Assembly: GCA_026706345.1 (NCBI GenBank)
Contig: JAPOYX010000013.1
Coordinates: 1 to 58,334 of the forward strand
Source: Gemmatimonadota bacterium
GTDB taxonomy: Bacteria; JAAXHH01
Direction of reading: 5' to 3'
DNA: 58,334 nt
Shown: piece after piece, positions 44,847 through 53,914 of the stretch
How the letters are laid out: every line of letters begins with the position of its first letter
How positions within the stretch are numbered: position 1 is the first letter of the stretch
Notes under the pieces: generated by a model
What the model saw: only the letters and a program-made list of their open reading frames with translations
Database searches by the model: none
Told to the model about the DNA's origin: nothing
Program-made: the position numbers and the translations under genes

Positions 44847-45134
44847 ATGCCCATGAAGAACCCGCCACATCCCGGCAAGGTGGTGCGCATTTCATGCCTG
44901 GAACCGCTCGGGCTCAGCGTGACCGAGGGCGCGAAGGTACTGGGCGTAAGCCGTCAGGCACTTTCGAATCTGGTGAATTGCCATTCACGGATTTCCGGCG
45001 ACATGGCGGTTCGCCTTGCAAAGGCTTTCGGCTCGACCCCGGAGACCTGGATTCGTCTGCAGGCGGCTTACGACGTCGCACAGGCGCAGGCCCGAGAGGA
45101 TCAAATCGAAGTTGAGCGTTTCCTACCCGGGTAG
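44847..45134 (+). CDS. higA: HigA-type antitoxin (XRE family)
   Basis: 95 residues; AGGA lies six bases upstream. HPGKVVRISCLEPLGLSVTE leads into a Cro/C1 helix-turn-helix (GAKVLGVSRQALSNLVNCHS), then AVRLAKAFGSTPETWIRLQ, diagnostic of the HigA/VapI group. It neutralises HigB and represses the operon. The pair looks intact. Confidence 0.94.
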   Translation: MPMKNPPHPGKVVRISCLEPLGLSVTEGAKVLGVSRQALSNLVNCHSRISGDMAVRLAKAFGSTPETWIRLQAAYDVAQAQAREDQIEVERFLPG

Positions 45135-45204
45135 TCTGACGTGTTGACTATTAACTACACCAGAAGACACAAACTTATACCCTAACTCGTACTTTACTCT
45201 TCGG

Positions 45205-45219
45205 TTGTAGCTACTACAA
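45205..45219. promoter_or_regulatory. Palindrome before relB, candidate antitoxin operator
   Basis: TTGTAG-CTA-CTACAA is a perfect 6-bp inverted repeat, 26 bases before the GTG start. Ribbon-helix-helix antitoxins of the RelB type bind such sites to autoregulate. Confidence 0.45.
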
Positions 45220-45244
45220 TAAGGCTACAAGGAGATCGTTCATC

Positions 45245-45502
45245 GTGAATTCCGATGCAGTTGTTCGAGCACGAATAGATAAAGAAACCAAAGCTCGAGC
45301 TAAGACAGCGCTTCAGGCTATAGGCTTGTCCATGTCCGATGCGATTCGATTACTAATGGTGCGTGTAGCGAACGAGAAACGGTTGCCGTTTTCGATTCAG
45401 GTACCGCGTCCTGCGACTACCAAGGCGATGAAAGAACTGGAAGAGGGTAAGGGTCAGCGATTCGACACTGCCGAAGGTTTGTACCAAGACCTCGAAACAT
45501 GA
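45245..45502 (+). CDS. RelB/DinJ-type antitoxin, orphan
   Basis: 85 residues, GTG start with AAGGAG ten bases upstream. The ribbon-helix-helix segment is VVRARIDKETKARAKTALQA and GLSMSDAIRLLMVRVANEKR, followed by PFSIQVPRPATTKAMKELEE as in DinJ. RelE/YafQ toxin genes normally overlap the antitoxin end, but no such frame exists in the 108 bases before the esterase gene. It is therefore an orphan antitoxin, perhaps left after toxin loss. A duplicate of its leader lies upstream of higBA. Confidence 0.88.
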   Translation: MNSDAVVRARIDKETKARAKTALQAIGLSMSDAIRLLMVRVANEKRLPFSIQVPRPATTKAMKELEEGKGQRFDTAEGLYQDLET

Positions 45503-45610
45503 AATGCAGATTCCGGTTCGTTGTATTTACACCCGGTCCGGTCAGGTTTACACACTGATCTTTTTGAGCTGTAACCTGTCAGGCCCTACACAGTCCGGTT
45601 ACAGACCACT

Positions 45611-46279
45611 TTGACCGATCTCCCCGTTATAGAACGCGTATCCAATAACTCGGCCGAGGTCAACGCGTCCATCATATGGCTCCATGGTCTGGGGGCGGAC
45701 GGAGGCGATTTTGCGCCGATTGTTCCGCAACTGGGGCTGCCGGCGGCCTACGCAGTCCGCTTCGTGTTTCCATCAGCGCCATCCATCCCGGTGACGATCA
45801 ACCAGGGGATGGTGATGCCCGCGTGGTACGATATCCTGGAGCTGGGTGAAACCCGGCGTCTCGACGAAGACGGATTGCGCGCTTCAGCAGGCAAGGTGCA
45901 GGCGTTGTTGCGACGGGAGATCGATCGGGGCGTACCGAGCGAACGGATCCTGCTGGCGGGCTTTTCCCAGGGCGGCGCGGTCTGTCTCGAAGCCGGGCTG
46001 TCGTTTCAATACCGGATCGGCGGCATCATTGCCCTGTCCACCTACTTTCCCACGGCGGCCAGCATCGTCGTGCATCCAGCCCAGTCCAGGCTTCCCGTAC
46101 TGGTCTGTCACGGATCAATGGATCCGATGTTGAATGAATCCCTGGGGCGCGACGCCGCCGAATCCCTCAGGCGATTGGGCATGGTTCCCGAATACCACGC
46201 GTATCCCATGGCCCACCAGGTGTCTCCGCAGGAAATCGTCCAGATCGGCCAATGGATCCGCGCCGTACTGGGGAACTGA
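45611..46279 (+). CDS. Carboxylesterase (phospholipase/carboxylesterase, alpha/beta hydrolase)
   Basis: 222 residues, the typical length. SIIWLHGLGADGGDF forms the oxyanion region, GFSQGGAVCLEAG the nucleophile elbow with Ser, CHGSMDPML the acid Asp and MAHQVSPQE the catalytic His. It hydrolyses short-chain esters or lysophospholipids. The start is a TTG (LTDLPVIERV) with no strong ribosome site nearby; no other start fits the family better. Confidence 0.92.
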   Translation: MTDLPVIERVSNNSAEVNASIIWLHGLGADGGDFAPIVPQLGLPAAYAVRFVFPSAPSIPVTINQGMVMPAWYDILELGETRRLDEDGLRASAGKVQALLRREIDRGVPSERILLAGFSQGGAVCLEAGLSFQYRIGGIIALSTYFPTAASIVVHPAQSRLPVLVCHGSMDPMLNESLGRDAAESLRRLGMVPEYHAYPMAHQVSPQEIVQIGQWIRAVLGN

Positions 46280-46332
46280 AGGGGATTGTTTTGGGAAGGC
46301 GCACCGGAAGCCTCAGAGTTCAATTCGGAGGT

Positions 46333-47088
46333 TCAGATACTCAGCAATCCCGCCGCGTTATTTTTCACAATCCCCATGGCTGCGTCATCTTGAAGATCGA
46401 TGAGCACCCGCGCTAATGCCGCCGTCGGCATGAATACCGGGGCGTGAGACCCGAAAAGCAGCTTGCCCCCGATTCCGGCGTCCACCAGCATCTTCACGCT
46501 GTCCACCCCATCCACCTGGGGCGTATCGGCGTAAAGACCGGGCAATTCACGGACTTGCGCCGCGAATTCCCTCAAAGTAGCCGCGCTCGTTCCGCCCATG
46601 ACCAGTTTCAAATCGGGATGGCGTTTCGCCGCTTCCACCACGTCTCTTGCCGGTACATCGGGCACCATCGCCAAAGGGTGTTGTCGTCGTGGGTCATCGA
46701 TACGAATCTGCACCATCACGGCCAGATTCACCCGACCCGCCTCTTCGAACAGTTCATCCGCCGCATCCAGTCCATACCCTCCATAACCCGGCAGCAGCTT
46801 GATCATGCGGACGGCACGATGCCCGGTCGATTCCGCCAACTCTTCCGGCCATGTGGGCAGCGTCGGGTCGATGACCGGTACAGGGCTGATGTCGCCATAC
46901 TTCTCTGCCGCTTCATATACAAGAGGGTTGCAGAGATGTGGGTTGGTACTCCACGCGGCCGCCAGTGGGGCCATGAAAATCCGCTCCACGCCGTACTCGC
47001 GTAACGAGGTTCGCACCGAAGCGACGTCGTACGGCACGTTGACCAGGGCCGGCCACGGACCGGTCCATGCGTTGACGTCGATGATCAT
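46333..47088 (-). CDS. Amidohydrolase-family protein without the usual metal ligands
   Basis: 251 residues of amidohydrolase-2 (TIM barrel) type. Where active members start with an HxH motif, this one has MIIDVNAWTGPWP, and the late Asp (normally GSDxP) is replaced in LLFGSHAPVFMP. Other parts, such as VRMIKLLPGYGGY and DPRRQHPLAMVPD, fit the family. Metal binding is therefore doubtful or uses other ligands. It is the last of three neighbouring amidohydrolase genes on this strand. Confidence 0.82.
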   Translation of the reverse strand: MIIDVNAWTGPWPALVNVPYDVASVRTSLREYGVERIFMAPLAAAWSTNPHLCNPLVYEAAEKYGDISPVPVIDPTLPTWPEELAESTGHRAVRMIKLLPGYGGYGLDAADELFEEAGRVNLAVMVQIRIDDPRRQHPLAMVPDVPARDVVEAAKRHPDLKLVMGGTSAATLREFAAQVRELPGLYADTPQVDGVDSVKMLVDAGIGGKLLFGSHAPVFMPTAALARVLIDLQDDAAMGIVKNNAAGLLSI

Positions 47089-47178
47089 GATTCACTCCGT
47101 AGTTTCCGCCCCGCTATCTCCCCAGCTCCGGGCCTCGTTTTGCAATCCCCGGTACCGAACCTCGTCCAGAGCCCCCAA

Positions 47179-47997
47179 TCAGTTGCCCAACTTCAATATC
47201 CGCAATGCGTTATCCCACAGAATCGCACGTTTGTCGATGTGTGGTATGTCCGACCCCAGGACCTTGTTCATCGTGACGCCGAAGTGGCGGATAGGCGCGT
47301 CCGAGCCATAAACGACCCGGTGAGCGCCAAGCCTGCTGACGGCCGCTTCGACCATGCCGCTTTCCGGATCGCCGCCCGACGTATCCACCACGACGTTCGG
47401 CACGTCGGCGACCGCCTCGATGCCCCGGAGACCCACTCCGTTGAGATGGGCCATGATGATCCTTGCCTCGGGGTGGCGGCGGGCGAGGTCGGCCACGTCG
47501 AAGGGCGTGGACTCGCCGGGCAGGTTGCCGGCGGTCTTCAGCCAGGCGTGCTGCAGCACCGGGACGTCCAATGACACAGCCGCTTTCATGATCGGGTCGA
47601 GACCGGGGCCCGATGCCCTGCGGGCCACCCAGAGCTTGACCCCGGCCATGTGGTGAGTTCCCACGCATCGCTCGATCTCGGCGACGGCCTCGTCCGGGAA
47701 AGCGGGTGTGACATAGCAGAACGGCAGGATCGCGTCGGGTTGTACGTCTCGCATCCGCAGCACGTAGTCGTTGGCCAGTCGGCACTGTTCGAAGGTGGGT
47801 TCATAGGGCGTGGTTTCGTACAGCGAAAACACACACATCCGGGTCACGCCGGAACGGCGGGCGGTCGCGATCAGTCTTTCCGCATCCTCGACAGGCGAGG
47901 AAACCCCAAAGGATCCGAAACAGTTCAGGGGATGTACGTGGATGTCCAGTACCGGTCCGTCGGGTAGAAGCTTCTGACGCAGGGAGGCGAGGGTCAT
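47179..47997 (-). CDS. Amidohydrolase (amidohydrolase-2 family)
   Basis: 272 residues from the ATG at 47997 (MTLASLRQKLLPDGPVLDIH). The metal motif HVH is in LDIHVHPLNCFGSFG; GVKLWVARRA, IIMAHLNGVGLRGIEAV (metal His) and VYGSDAPIRHFG (metal Asp) complete the site. Such enzymes hydrolyse lactones or amides or decarboxylate small acids. No clear ribosome site precedes the ATG; it may be coupled to the gene 17 bases upstream. Substrate unknown. Confidence 0.86.
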   Translation of the reverse strand: MTLASLRQKLLPDGPVLDIHVHPLNCFGSFGVSSPVEDAERLIATARRSGVTRMCVFSLYETTPYEPTFEQCRLANDYVLRMRDVQPDAILPFCYVTPAFPDEAVAEIERCVGTHHMAGVKLWVARRASGPGLDPIMKAAVSLDVPVLQHAWLKTAGNLPGESTPFDVADLARRHPEARIIMAHLNGVGLRGIEAVADVPNVVVDTSGGDPESGMVEAAVSRLGAHRVVYGSDAPIRHFGVTMNKVLGSDIPHIDKRAILWDNALRILKLGN

Positions 47998-48014
47998 GAA
48001 ACAGAAAGTAGCCG

Positions 48015-48863
48015 TTACAGCCGGTAGAAGGAGATGGCGTTGTCCCGAAACAGCTTGCGTCTTTCGGCGTCGGAGAGTCCGCTGGTCGCCCACGACAGGA
48101 TCTCCACCCAGCGCGGGTACTCCGTAGCCTGGAAGGCGACGGGCCAGTCCCCGCCGTATATGACGCGGTCGATGCCGAAACACGCGATCACGTGGTCGAT
48201 GTAGGGTTTCAGGTCCTCGGGCGTCCACCGCTCCATGTCGGCCTCCGTGACGAGGCCCGACACCTTGCAGGACACGTTTGGCATTTCCGCCAGGGTCCTC
48301 AGTTCGTCCTTCCACGGGTCGAAGACCTGGTTTTTGATGTCGGGTTTTCCGATATGATCCAGTATGAAGGAGACTTCGGGACACTGTCTTACGAATCCGA
48401 TCGCATTCGCCAGCTGTGGGTGGAAGATGCAGATGTCGAAAGACAGCCCGTGGGACGGCAGCAGGCGGCCCCCTTCGATGAACGCCGGCTGGAGGCAGAA
48501 GCCGGCGTCTTCGGACTGCAGCAGGCGGCGGATACCCTTGACCAGCGGAATGGCGGCCAGAGTCTCGAGATCTTCATCGACGGCCGCGCCCCGTTCGAGC
48601 GGCGCGTTGGCCACGATCCCGCGAATCCGGTCGTCCTGCCGGGCAAGGCCGGATACCCATTCCGCTTCCTGGACGTGTTGGCCCGCGTCGCATTCGCACT
48701 GCACGAAGACCATCTGCTCCACCTGGACGTCCCCGCAGGCCTGCCGGTATTCCTCCAGCAGGTACCGCTGGTTCAGCAGGGGTATGTCGTCCAGCCAGCT
48801 GTATCTCAGGTGATTCGGGTCCCACAGATGTACGTGGGTGTCTACAATGGGGAAGTCCATCAT
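48015..48863 (-). CDS. Amidohydrolase (L-fuconolactonase-like)
   Basis: 282 residues from the ATG at 48863 (MMDFPIVDTHVHLWDPNHLR). The start PIVDTHVHLWDP, the LDHIGKPDI region and VIYGGDWPVAFQA are typical of the L-rhamnono/L-fuconolactonase branch of amidohydrolase-2. It probably opens a sugar lactone. Together with the two downstream amidohydrolases it may form a small catabolic operon; spacing to the next gene is 17 bases. Confidence 0.88.
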   Translation of the reverse strand: MMDFPIVDTHVHLWDPNHLRYSWLDDIPLLNQRYLLEEYRQACGDVQVEQMVFVQCECDAGQHVQEAEWVSGLARQDDRIRGIVANAPLERGAAVDEDLETLAAIPLVKGIRRLLQSEDAGFCLQPAFIEGGRLLPSHGLSFDICIFHPQLANAIGFVRQCPEVSFILDHIGKPDIKNQVFDPWKDELRTLAEMPNVSCKVSGLVTEADMERWTPEDLKPYIDHVIACFGIDRVIYGGDWPVAFQATEYPRWVEILSWATSGLSDAERRKLFRDNAISFYRL

Positions 48864-48910
48864 GGTTTGGTCTCTTTCAGGGTGTGTCGCGTTGCGAGTA
48901 CGTGGTTTAG

Positions 48911-49114
48911 TTAGATGCCTCCGGAGGAGACGCTTTGGGTAAAAACAGGGTTCTTCCAGGCGTACCACGCTTTATCGGTATATCCGCTCTTGACTTCAAC
49001 GTCGACTTCCATGCGCAATGCGACGATCTCTTCGTCGCTTAAAACATCCATCAACGCGCTTTTGAGACGCTCGCCGACGTCCACGTCCAGAATCCGTCCT
49101 TTCTTCTTCGACAT
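48911..49114 (-). CDS. Small charged hypothetical protein, 67 residues
   Basis: MSKKKGRILDVDVGERLKSA, then DVLSDEEIVALRMEVDVEVK and a C-terminal AWYAWKNPVFTQS. AGGATGGG precedes the ATG at a good distance. No domain is recognised and there is no membrane helix. It starts nine bases after the end of the coiled-coil membrane protein gene upstream and is probably co-expressed with it. Confidence 0.65.
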   Translation of the reverse strand: MSKKKGRILDVDVGERLKSALMDVLSDEEIVALRMEVDVEVKSGYTDKAWYAWKNPVFTQSVSSGGI

Positions 49115-49123
49115 AACCCATCC

Positions 49124-49339
49124 TCATGGAATAAAAACCAGTTTGATCATTATAGAAATACAGGCGGCTAGAATAATGCCGATGATCCACCGAAAATACG
49201 TAGCGTTACTTTCGATCAGGTATCTGATGTGATCATCTGACGCTTCAAGTCTGGCCAACCGGTTTTTGATACTGTTGTCTTTGTAATAGATTTCGACCAT
49301 TACTTCTTCGTTGGAGCTATGTGGTTTTCTTTCGTTCAC
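49124..49339 (-). CDS. Small coiled-coil protein with C-terminal membrane anchor, 71 residues
   Basis: GTG start with GGAG eight to nine bases upstream. Residues 1-45 are charged and helical (SIKNRLARLEASDDHIRYL), then one membrane helix (WIIGIILAACISIMIKLVF). The layout resembles XhlA/hemolysin-type or other tail-anchored helper proteins, but no specific match is recognised. Four proteins with a related build lie at 53915-55031. Confidence 0.65.
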   Translation of the reverse strand: MNERKPHSSNEEVMVEIYYKDNSIKNRLARLEASDDHIRYLIESNATYFRWIIGIILAACISIMIKLVFIP

Positions 49340-49625
49340 ATTTGATCTCCTTCAATTGCAAGCTATCGGGGCAATGGCAGGCAGTCAATGGATTTACAGC
49401 CGCAAATTCATCAAGCGACTGGCTGCGAGTCCGACCTTGAGAAACCTGTAGAATCAAGCGCCTGTGGTGTTGTTTTTGTGCTTGAACTATCTCGCACCCC
49501 CGTGTACTATGCCGGTTCGACGGATCCTTCAACTTTCCCCGTTTTCTGGTCGAAAGTTCGTCTTCTACGTTAATTGGACTATATGAATTAGACGGTAAGT
49601 AACGCCAATTCTCGGATCCTATTTC

Positions 49626-51080
49626 ATGTCTGCCGAAACCCCTACCGAAGCTACCCGTCCGCTCGGCAAGCTGGCGCCCCTGAAACTGGCCGCCGTGCCC
49701 ACCTTCGCCGGCATGCTGAAGTACATCGGTCCCGGCATCGTCTGGGCCGGACTGGCCCAGGGCAGCGGCGAGCTCATCTGGTGGCCCTACCTGACCGCCA
49801 AGTACGGCGCGGCCTTCATCGGCCTGCTCATCCCGGCCGCCCTGATGCAGTTCTGGGTGAACGTGGAGATCGCCCGGTATACAATCATGACGGGCGAGAC
49901 GGCCCTGACCGGCTTCAGCCGCATCGGGAAGTGGTACGTGTCGGCCATCTGGGTCGGGGTGTTCCTGGAGAACATCTGGTTCGGCGCCTACGCGTCGGCG
50001 GGTGGCGGCGCGCTGGCGGAGCTTACCGGGTTTCCCTTCGGATGGACGGTCCGGGGTCAGTCGCTTTTCTGGGCCTACCTGACCATCGGCATCTACCTGG
50101 TCGCCCTGTTCATGGGCCGGGTGGTCTACCTGATCGTGGAACGACTTACCGTGGCCGTGGTCGTCATCACGATGGTGGGAATCGCTTTTGCCGTTTTCCA
50201 GCGGCCTGTACTAGACGTGGCGGGCGAATTCTTCGGCGTCCTGCTGACGCCCGGTTACCACAGGCCCGCCAACTGGGACCCCGCGGACCTGTCCACGGTG
50301 CTCACCGCCATCGTCTTCGCCGGGGCCGGCGGGTTCGGCCAGCTCTTCCTGTCCTACTGGATGCGGGACAAAGGCGTGGGGATGTCGGCCTATATCGGGC
50401 GCATAACCAGTCCCCTGCGCGCCGCGCCAGAGGCTATTTCGGCGACGGGTTATGCCTTCGAGGACAACGAGGCCAACCGGATAAACTACGGGAAGTTCAT
50501 GCGGTACCTGAAGCTCGAATCCGGACTCGGCGTCGCGCTGAACCTGGTCACGACCATCATCATGTGCTGGTTGGCTTGGGCCCTGCTGAAGCCGCAGGGC
50601 ATCGTTCCCGAGGGCTGGGAAATCGCCGTGGTGCAGTCCGCTTTCTTCGAGGTCAGCTGGGGCGCCATCGGCAAAGTCGTTTTCCTGATCGTCGCCGCGG
50701 CTTTTCTGTGCGATGCCTGGCTGCAGTCCACCGACGGATTCGCCCGCATCCAGGCCGACTTCATCTACGCCAACGTGAAGCGGGCGAGGCGGTTTCATTT
50801 CCGCACGCTGTACTACGGTTTCGTCGTGGTCTTCACCCTGCTGACCACGATCACGCTACCCCTCGCGCAGCCCGGGGACCTGCTCATCATCCGGGGCGTC
50901 ATCGCCTTCATGGCCATGGGGCTCTTCTGTCCCGGCCTGATCTACCTGAACTACGTGCTCGTTCCCCGGGCCTTCCCCGCGTGGGTGAAGCCCCATCCGC
51001 TCACCCGGGTCATCATGGTCGCCATCACCGCGACCTACATCTCCATCGGACTCTGGTACATCTTCGTGCGCCTGTCCTGA
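49626..51080 (+). CDS. Nramp-family-like transporter
   Basis: 484 residues with about eleven membrane helices. YIGPGIVWAGLAQGSGELIW corresponds to the first helix of Nramp metal transporters, but the metal-binding DPGN is not present, so transport of Mn or Fe is not assured. Helix 6 (FAGAGGFGQLFLSYWMRDKG) also lacks the MPH-type motif in its usual form. It belongs to a divergent Nramp-like branch seen in environmental bacteria; the substrate is unknown. It converges with the aminotransferase gene. Confidence 0.75.
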   Translation: MSAETPTEATRPLGKLAPLKLAAVPTFAGMLKYIGPGIVWAGLAQGSGELIWWPYLTAKYGAAFIGLLIPAALMQFWVNVEIARYTIMTGETALTGFSRIGKWYVSAIWVGVFLENIWFGAYASAGGGALAELTGFPFGWTVRGQSLFWAYLTIGIYLVALFMGRVVYLIVERLTVAVVVITMVGIAFAVFQRPVLDVAGEFFGVLLTPGYHRPANWDPADLSTVLTAIVFAGAGGFGQLFLSYWMRDKGVGMSAYIGRITSPLRAAPEAISATGYAFEDNEANRINYGKFMRYLKLESGLGVALNLVTTIIMCWLAWALLKPQGIVPEGWEIAVVQSAFFEVSWGAIGKVVFLIVAAAFLCDAWLQSTDGFARIQADFIYANVKRARRFHFRTLYYGFVVVFTLLTTITLPLAQPGDLLIIRGVIAFMAMGLFCPGLIYLNYVLVPRAFPAWVKPHPLTRVIMVAITATYISIGLWYIFVRLS

Positions 51081-51143
51081 GCGCAGGAATCCACCCCGAT
51101 CGATAATTTCGGGGCACCGCGTCGCCCGCGAAGCCTATTCCTA

Positions 51144-52529
51144 CTACACCACCGCTGGCGCCATCCGCGCCGTTCTTTCTTCGGCGATGCGTACCCCGGC
51201 CTCGATGATCTCGAGGGATTCGTCGATCTGCGCTTCGGTGATGGTGATGGGCGGCATGAACCGCAGTACCTGGGAACCCGACAGTTCCATGAAGCGCAGG
51301 CTCAACGGGTCCTTGTTGAGCATCCTGGGCACGATGGGCAGCCAGAGCCCGTTCTCGTAACAGTACTCCGTCACCATAGCGGCGCCTTCGAAATTGGGCT
51401 CCCGGCTCTGCTTGTCCGTCACCAGTTCGAGCCCCAGGCACAGGCCAAGCCCCCGGGCCTCGCCCACGATTTCATATTCCGCCTCCATCACCTTGAGCCG
51501 GTCCATGAAGTAGTTGCCCACGACCCGGGCGTTTTCCACCAGGTTCTCGCGATCGACGATTTCGATATTGGCCAGGCCGGTCTCGCAGAGCAGCGGGTCT
51601 CCGGCGTGGGACGAGAAGGGCATGAATCCCTTTGCCACCGCGGCGTCCGCGATTTCCGCGCTGGTCATCACGGCGCACAGGGGCACGGCGCCGCCGAGTC
51701 CCTTGGAGCAGGTCACGATGTCGGGCACGAAATCGAAGTGCTCGAAGGCGAACCACTTGCCCGTCCGTCCGAAGCACGTCAGGGCCTCGTCCGCCACGGT
51801 CAGGATGTCCCGTTCCCGGCAGATCTCCACGATCCGCTGGATCCACTCCTTGGACGGCACGATCTGTCCCGCCGCGCTCATCAGCGGTTCGAAGAAGAAG
51901 GCCGCGGGCCGTCCGGAGGTGGACGAGTCGATCACGTTCTCCGCCGCGTCTGCGCATCCCAGGTTGCAGCAGGCTTCATCCCGGCAGAACTGGCACCGGT
52001 ATTCGTATGGCGTCGGGATGAAAGAAGCGCCGGTGGGCATGGGCCCGTATCCTTCCCGAAGCATGCCGCCCCTTCCGGTGATGGACGCGCTGCCGTAGGA
52101 CTGCCCGTGGTAGCCGCGCATGAGGGCGATCACCTCGAAGCGGTCCGTGTACTTCCGCACGAGGCGCAGGGCCATTTCGTTGGATTCGGATCCCGTGCAG
52201 GCGAAGAAGGACTTCTGCAGCGGGTCCGGCGCGATTTCGGCCATCTTCTTGGCCAGCAACACCTCCGACGGTGCGATGAAAGTCGTACCCACTTGGATGA
52301 TCTTGTGGGCCTGGTCGCAGAGGGCCTTTACGTATTCCGGGTGGGAATGGCCCAGGGTCACGCAAAGTTGACCCGATTGAAAGTCGATGAACCGCCGGCC
52401 TTCCACGTCCCACATGTAAAGCCCGTCGCCGCGTTCGGGAACCAGCGGCGCGGTGCGCATCGGATGACGCAACAGGTACTCATTGCCGAGTTCAAGCCAG
52501 CCCGCGTTCGTGGTGGGTAGCGACGCCAT
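51144..52529 (-). CDS. Class III aminotransferase
   Basis: 461 residues. Fold type I, subgroup II motifs: FIDFQSGQLCVTLGHSHPEY, ACTGSESNEMALRLVRKYT, GYHGQSYGS, TVADEALTCFGRTGKWFAFE and the PLP lysine in TCSKGLGGAVPL. It is closest in style to 2,2-dialkylglycine decarboxylase and omega-amino acid transaminases. An insertion with five cysteines (CQFCRDEACCNLGC) near residue 180 could bind zinc. Donor and acceptor are not readable. It is divergent from the Gfo/Idh gene, with 238 bases between them. Confidence 0.9.
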   Translation of the reverse strand: MASLPTTNAGWLELGNEYLLRHPMRTAPLVPERGDGLYMWDVEGRRFIDFQSGQLCVTLGHSHPEYVKALCDQAHKIIQVGTTFIAPSEVLLAKKMAEIAPDPLQKSFFACTGSESNEMALRLVRKYTDRFEVIALMRGYHGQSYGSASITGRGGMLREGYGPMPTGASFIPTPYEYRCQFCRDEACCNLGCADAAENVIDSSTSGRPAAFFFEPLMSAAGQIVPSKEWIQRIVEICRERDILTVADEALTCFGRTGKWFAFEHFDFVPDIVTCSKGLGGAVPLCAVMTSAEIADAAVAKGFMPFSSHAGDPLLCETGLANIEIVDRENLVENARVVGNYFMDRLKVMEAEYEIVGEARGLGLCLGLELVTDKQSREPNFEGAAMVTEYCYENGLWLPIVPRMLNKDPLSLRFMELSGSQVLRFMPPITITEAQIDESLEIIEAGVRIAEERTARMAPAVV

Positions 52530-52767
52530 GATCCGTCTCCTGAGGTTGCTGAACTTTGATTTTGGCCATCGTTTTAAGGGGGGAAATAGGGTAAGGCCAT
52601 GCTAAACCGACACCACCGGCGTGTCAATACATTTCGCCGGTGCCGTTGCGAGGCGATCCAGATTGTTTTTGCCTTGTTGCGGTCGCGGTTCTATCTTCAG
52701 CGGGGTTCACATTCCCTGGTTTATTTCATAGGCCAATCGTAAAGATCTATAGCATCCGAGGCGCATC

Positions 52768-53862
52768 ATGAAAACTTATCGCGTAGGGATCATCGGACTG
52801 GGCCGCATGGGCAGTACGATCGACGACGAAGGCCACACGCCCCTGCCCTATTCCATCGCGGCGGCCAGCAGGGCGAGCGAACGGCTGGAGATCGCCGCCG
52901 GCTGCGACCTGCGCTCCGAACGCAGGGAGGACTTTTCCAGGCGCTGGGGCGTCCACGCCCTGTACGAGGATTTCCGGGAGATGGTCCGGGAGGAACGCCC
53001 CGACATAGTTGCCGTATGCACCACCGCCTCGGGTCTGCAGAAACCGGCCCGGGAGGCGCCCGACGCGTCGTTCCGCGGAGATTCCCACGCCGAGTTGGCC
53101 GTCGCACTGGCGGAATTGGGCGTGCCCATGCTCTACGTGGAAAAGGCCATGGCCAGCTCCATGGCCGCGGCCGACGATATCCACGACGCCGTTTTGAAGC
53201 ACGGAACGGTGTTCAATACGGGCGTGCTGCGCAGATTCGACAACCGCTACGGCGTGGTGCGGAACGCGGTCCTGAGAGGCGACGTGGGCGAACCCAGGGC
53301 GGCTATCCACTACGCGCGTTCATCCCTGATGCACGGTCACATCCATTCCATCGACACGCTCTCCTGGCTGCTCGGTGATCCCGTCATCAGGTCCGTTCGC
53401 GGCGAGATCGACCCCCGGGACTACGTCATCGAAGACGATCACATCCCCTACGACCCGATCGCGACGTACGAACTGGACTTCGAGAACGGTGTGCGTGCGT
53501 GGTCGATCCCCGCGGCGGGATGGGAGTACGAGATCATCGGGTCCGAAGGGACCATCCGGTCGCTGAACAACGGGGCCGGCGCATCATTGCGGCGCGCGCC
53601 GCTCGACGAAGGAGACGATCATAAGGGTCGCAGCACCTGGGAGGAAGTGCCGTTCGAATTCGTTACGCCTGAGAGCACGGTCGTGTCCTGCCTCGAAGAT
53701 CTCATCCGTGCATACGAGACGGACGAGCAAAGCCTCGGCCATGTCGAGATCGCCCACCACATCACGGAAGCCTGCATCGCCGTCGCCGAAAGCCACCGCC
53801 GCGGCGGCGCCTGGGTGGATCTCCCGCTGGTCAACCGGGATCTGTACATCTGGCACGTCTGA
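52768..53862 (+). CDS. Gfo/Idh/MocA family oxidoreductase
   Basis: 364 residues. Rossmann start YRVGIIGLGRMGSTIDDEGH; the family EKP motif is altered to EKA in MLYVEKAMASSMAAADD; RRFDNRYGVVRNAV and HIHSIDTLSWLLGD supply the second domain with its conserved His. The Pro-to-Ala change in EKP and a long N-terminal loop (DDEGHTPLPYS) mark a divergent subgroup. Probably a sugar or polyol dehydrogenase; the substrate is unknown. Confidence 0.86.
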   Translation: MKTYRVGIIGLGRMGSTIDDEGHTPLPYSIAAASRASERLEIAAGCDLRSERREDFSRRWGVHALYEDFREMVREERPDIVAVCTTASGLQKPAREAPDASFRGDSHAELAVALAELGVPMLYVEKAMASSMAAADDIHDAVLKHGTVFNTGVLRRFDNRYGVVRNAVLRGDVGEPRAAIHYARSSLMHGHIHSIDTLSWLLGDPVIRSVRGEIDPRDYVIEDDHIPYDPIATYELDFENGVRAWSIPAAGWEYEIIGSEGTIRSLNNGAGASLRRAPLDEGDDHKGRSTWEEVPFEFVTPESTVVSCLEDLIRAYETDEQSLGHVEIAHHITEACIAVAESHRRGGAWVDLPLVNRDLYIWHV

Positions 53863-53914
53863 ATGCCTGGTCGGGAGCAGCAGGCTGTGCTATCGCCCCC
53901 ATGATCTGGGTTTA

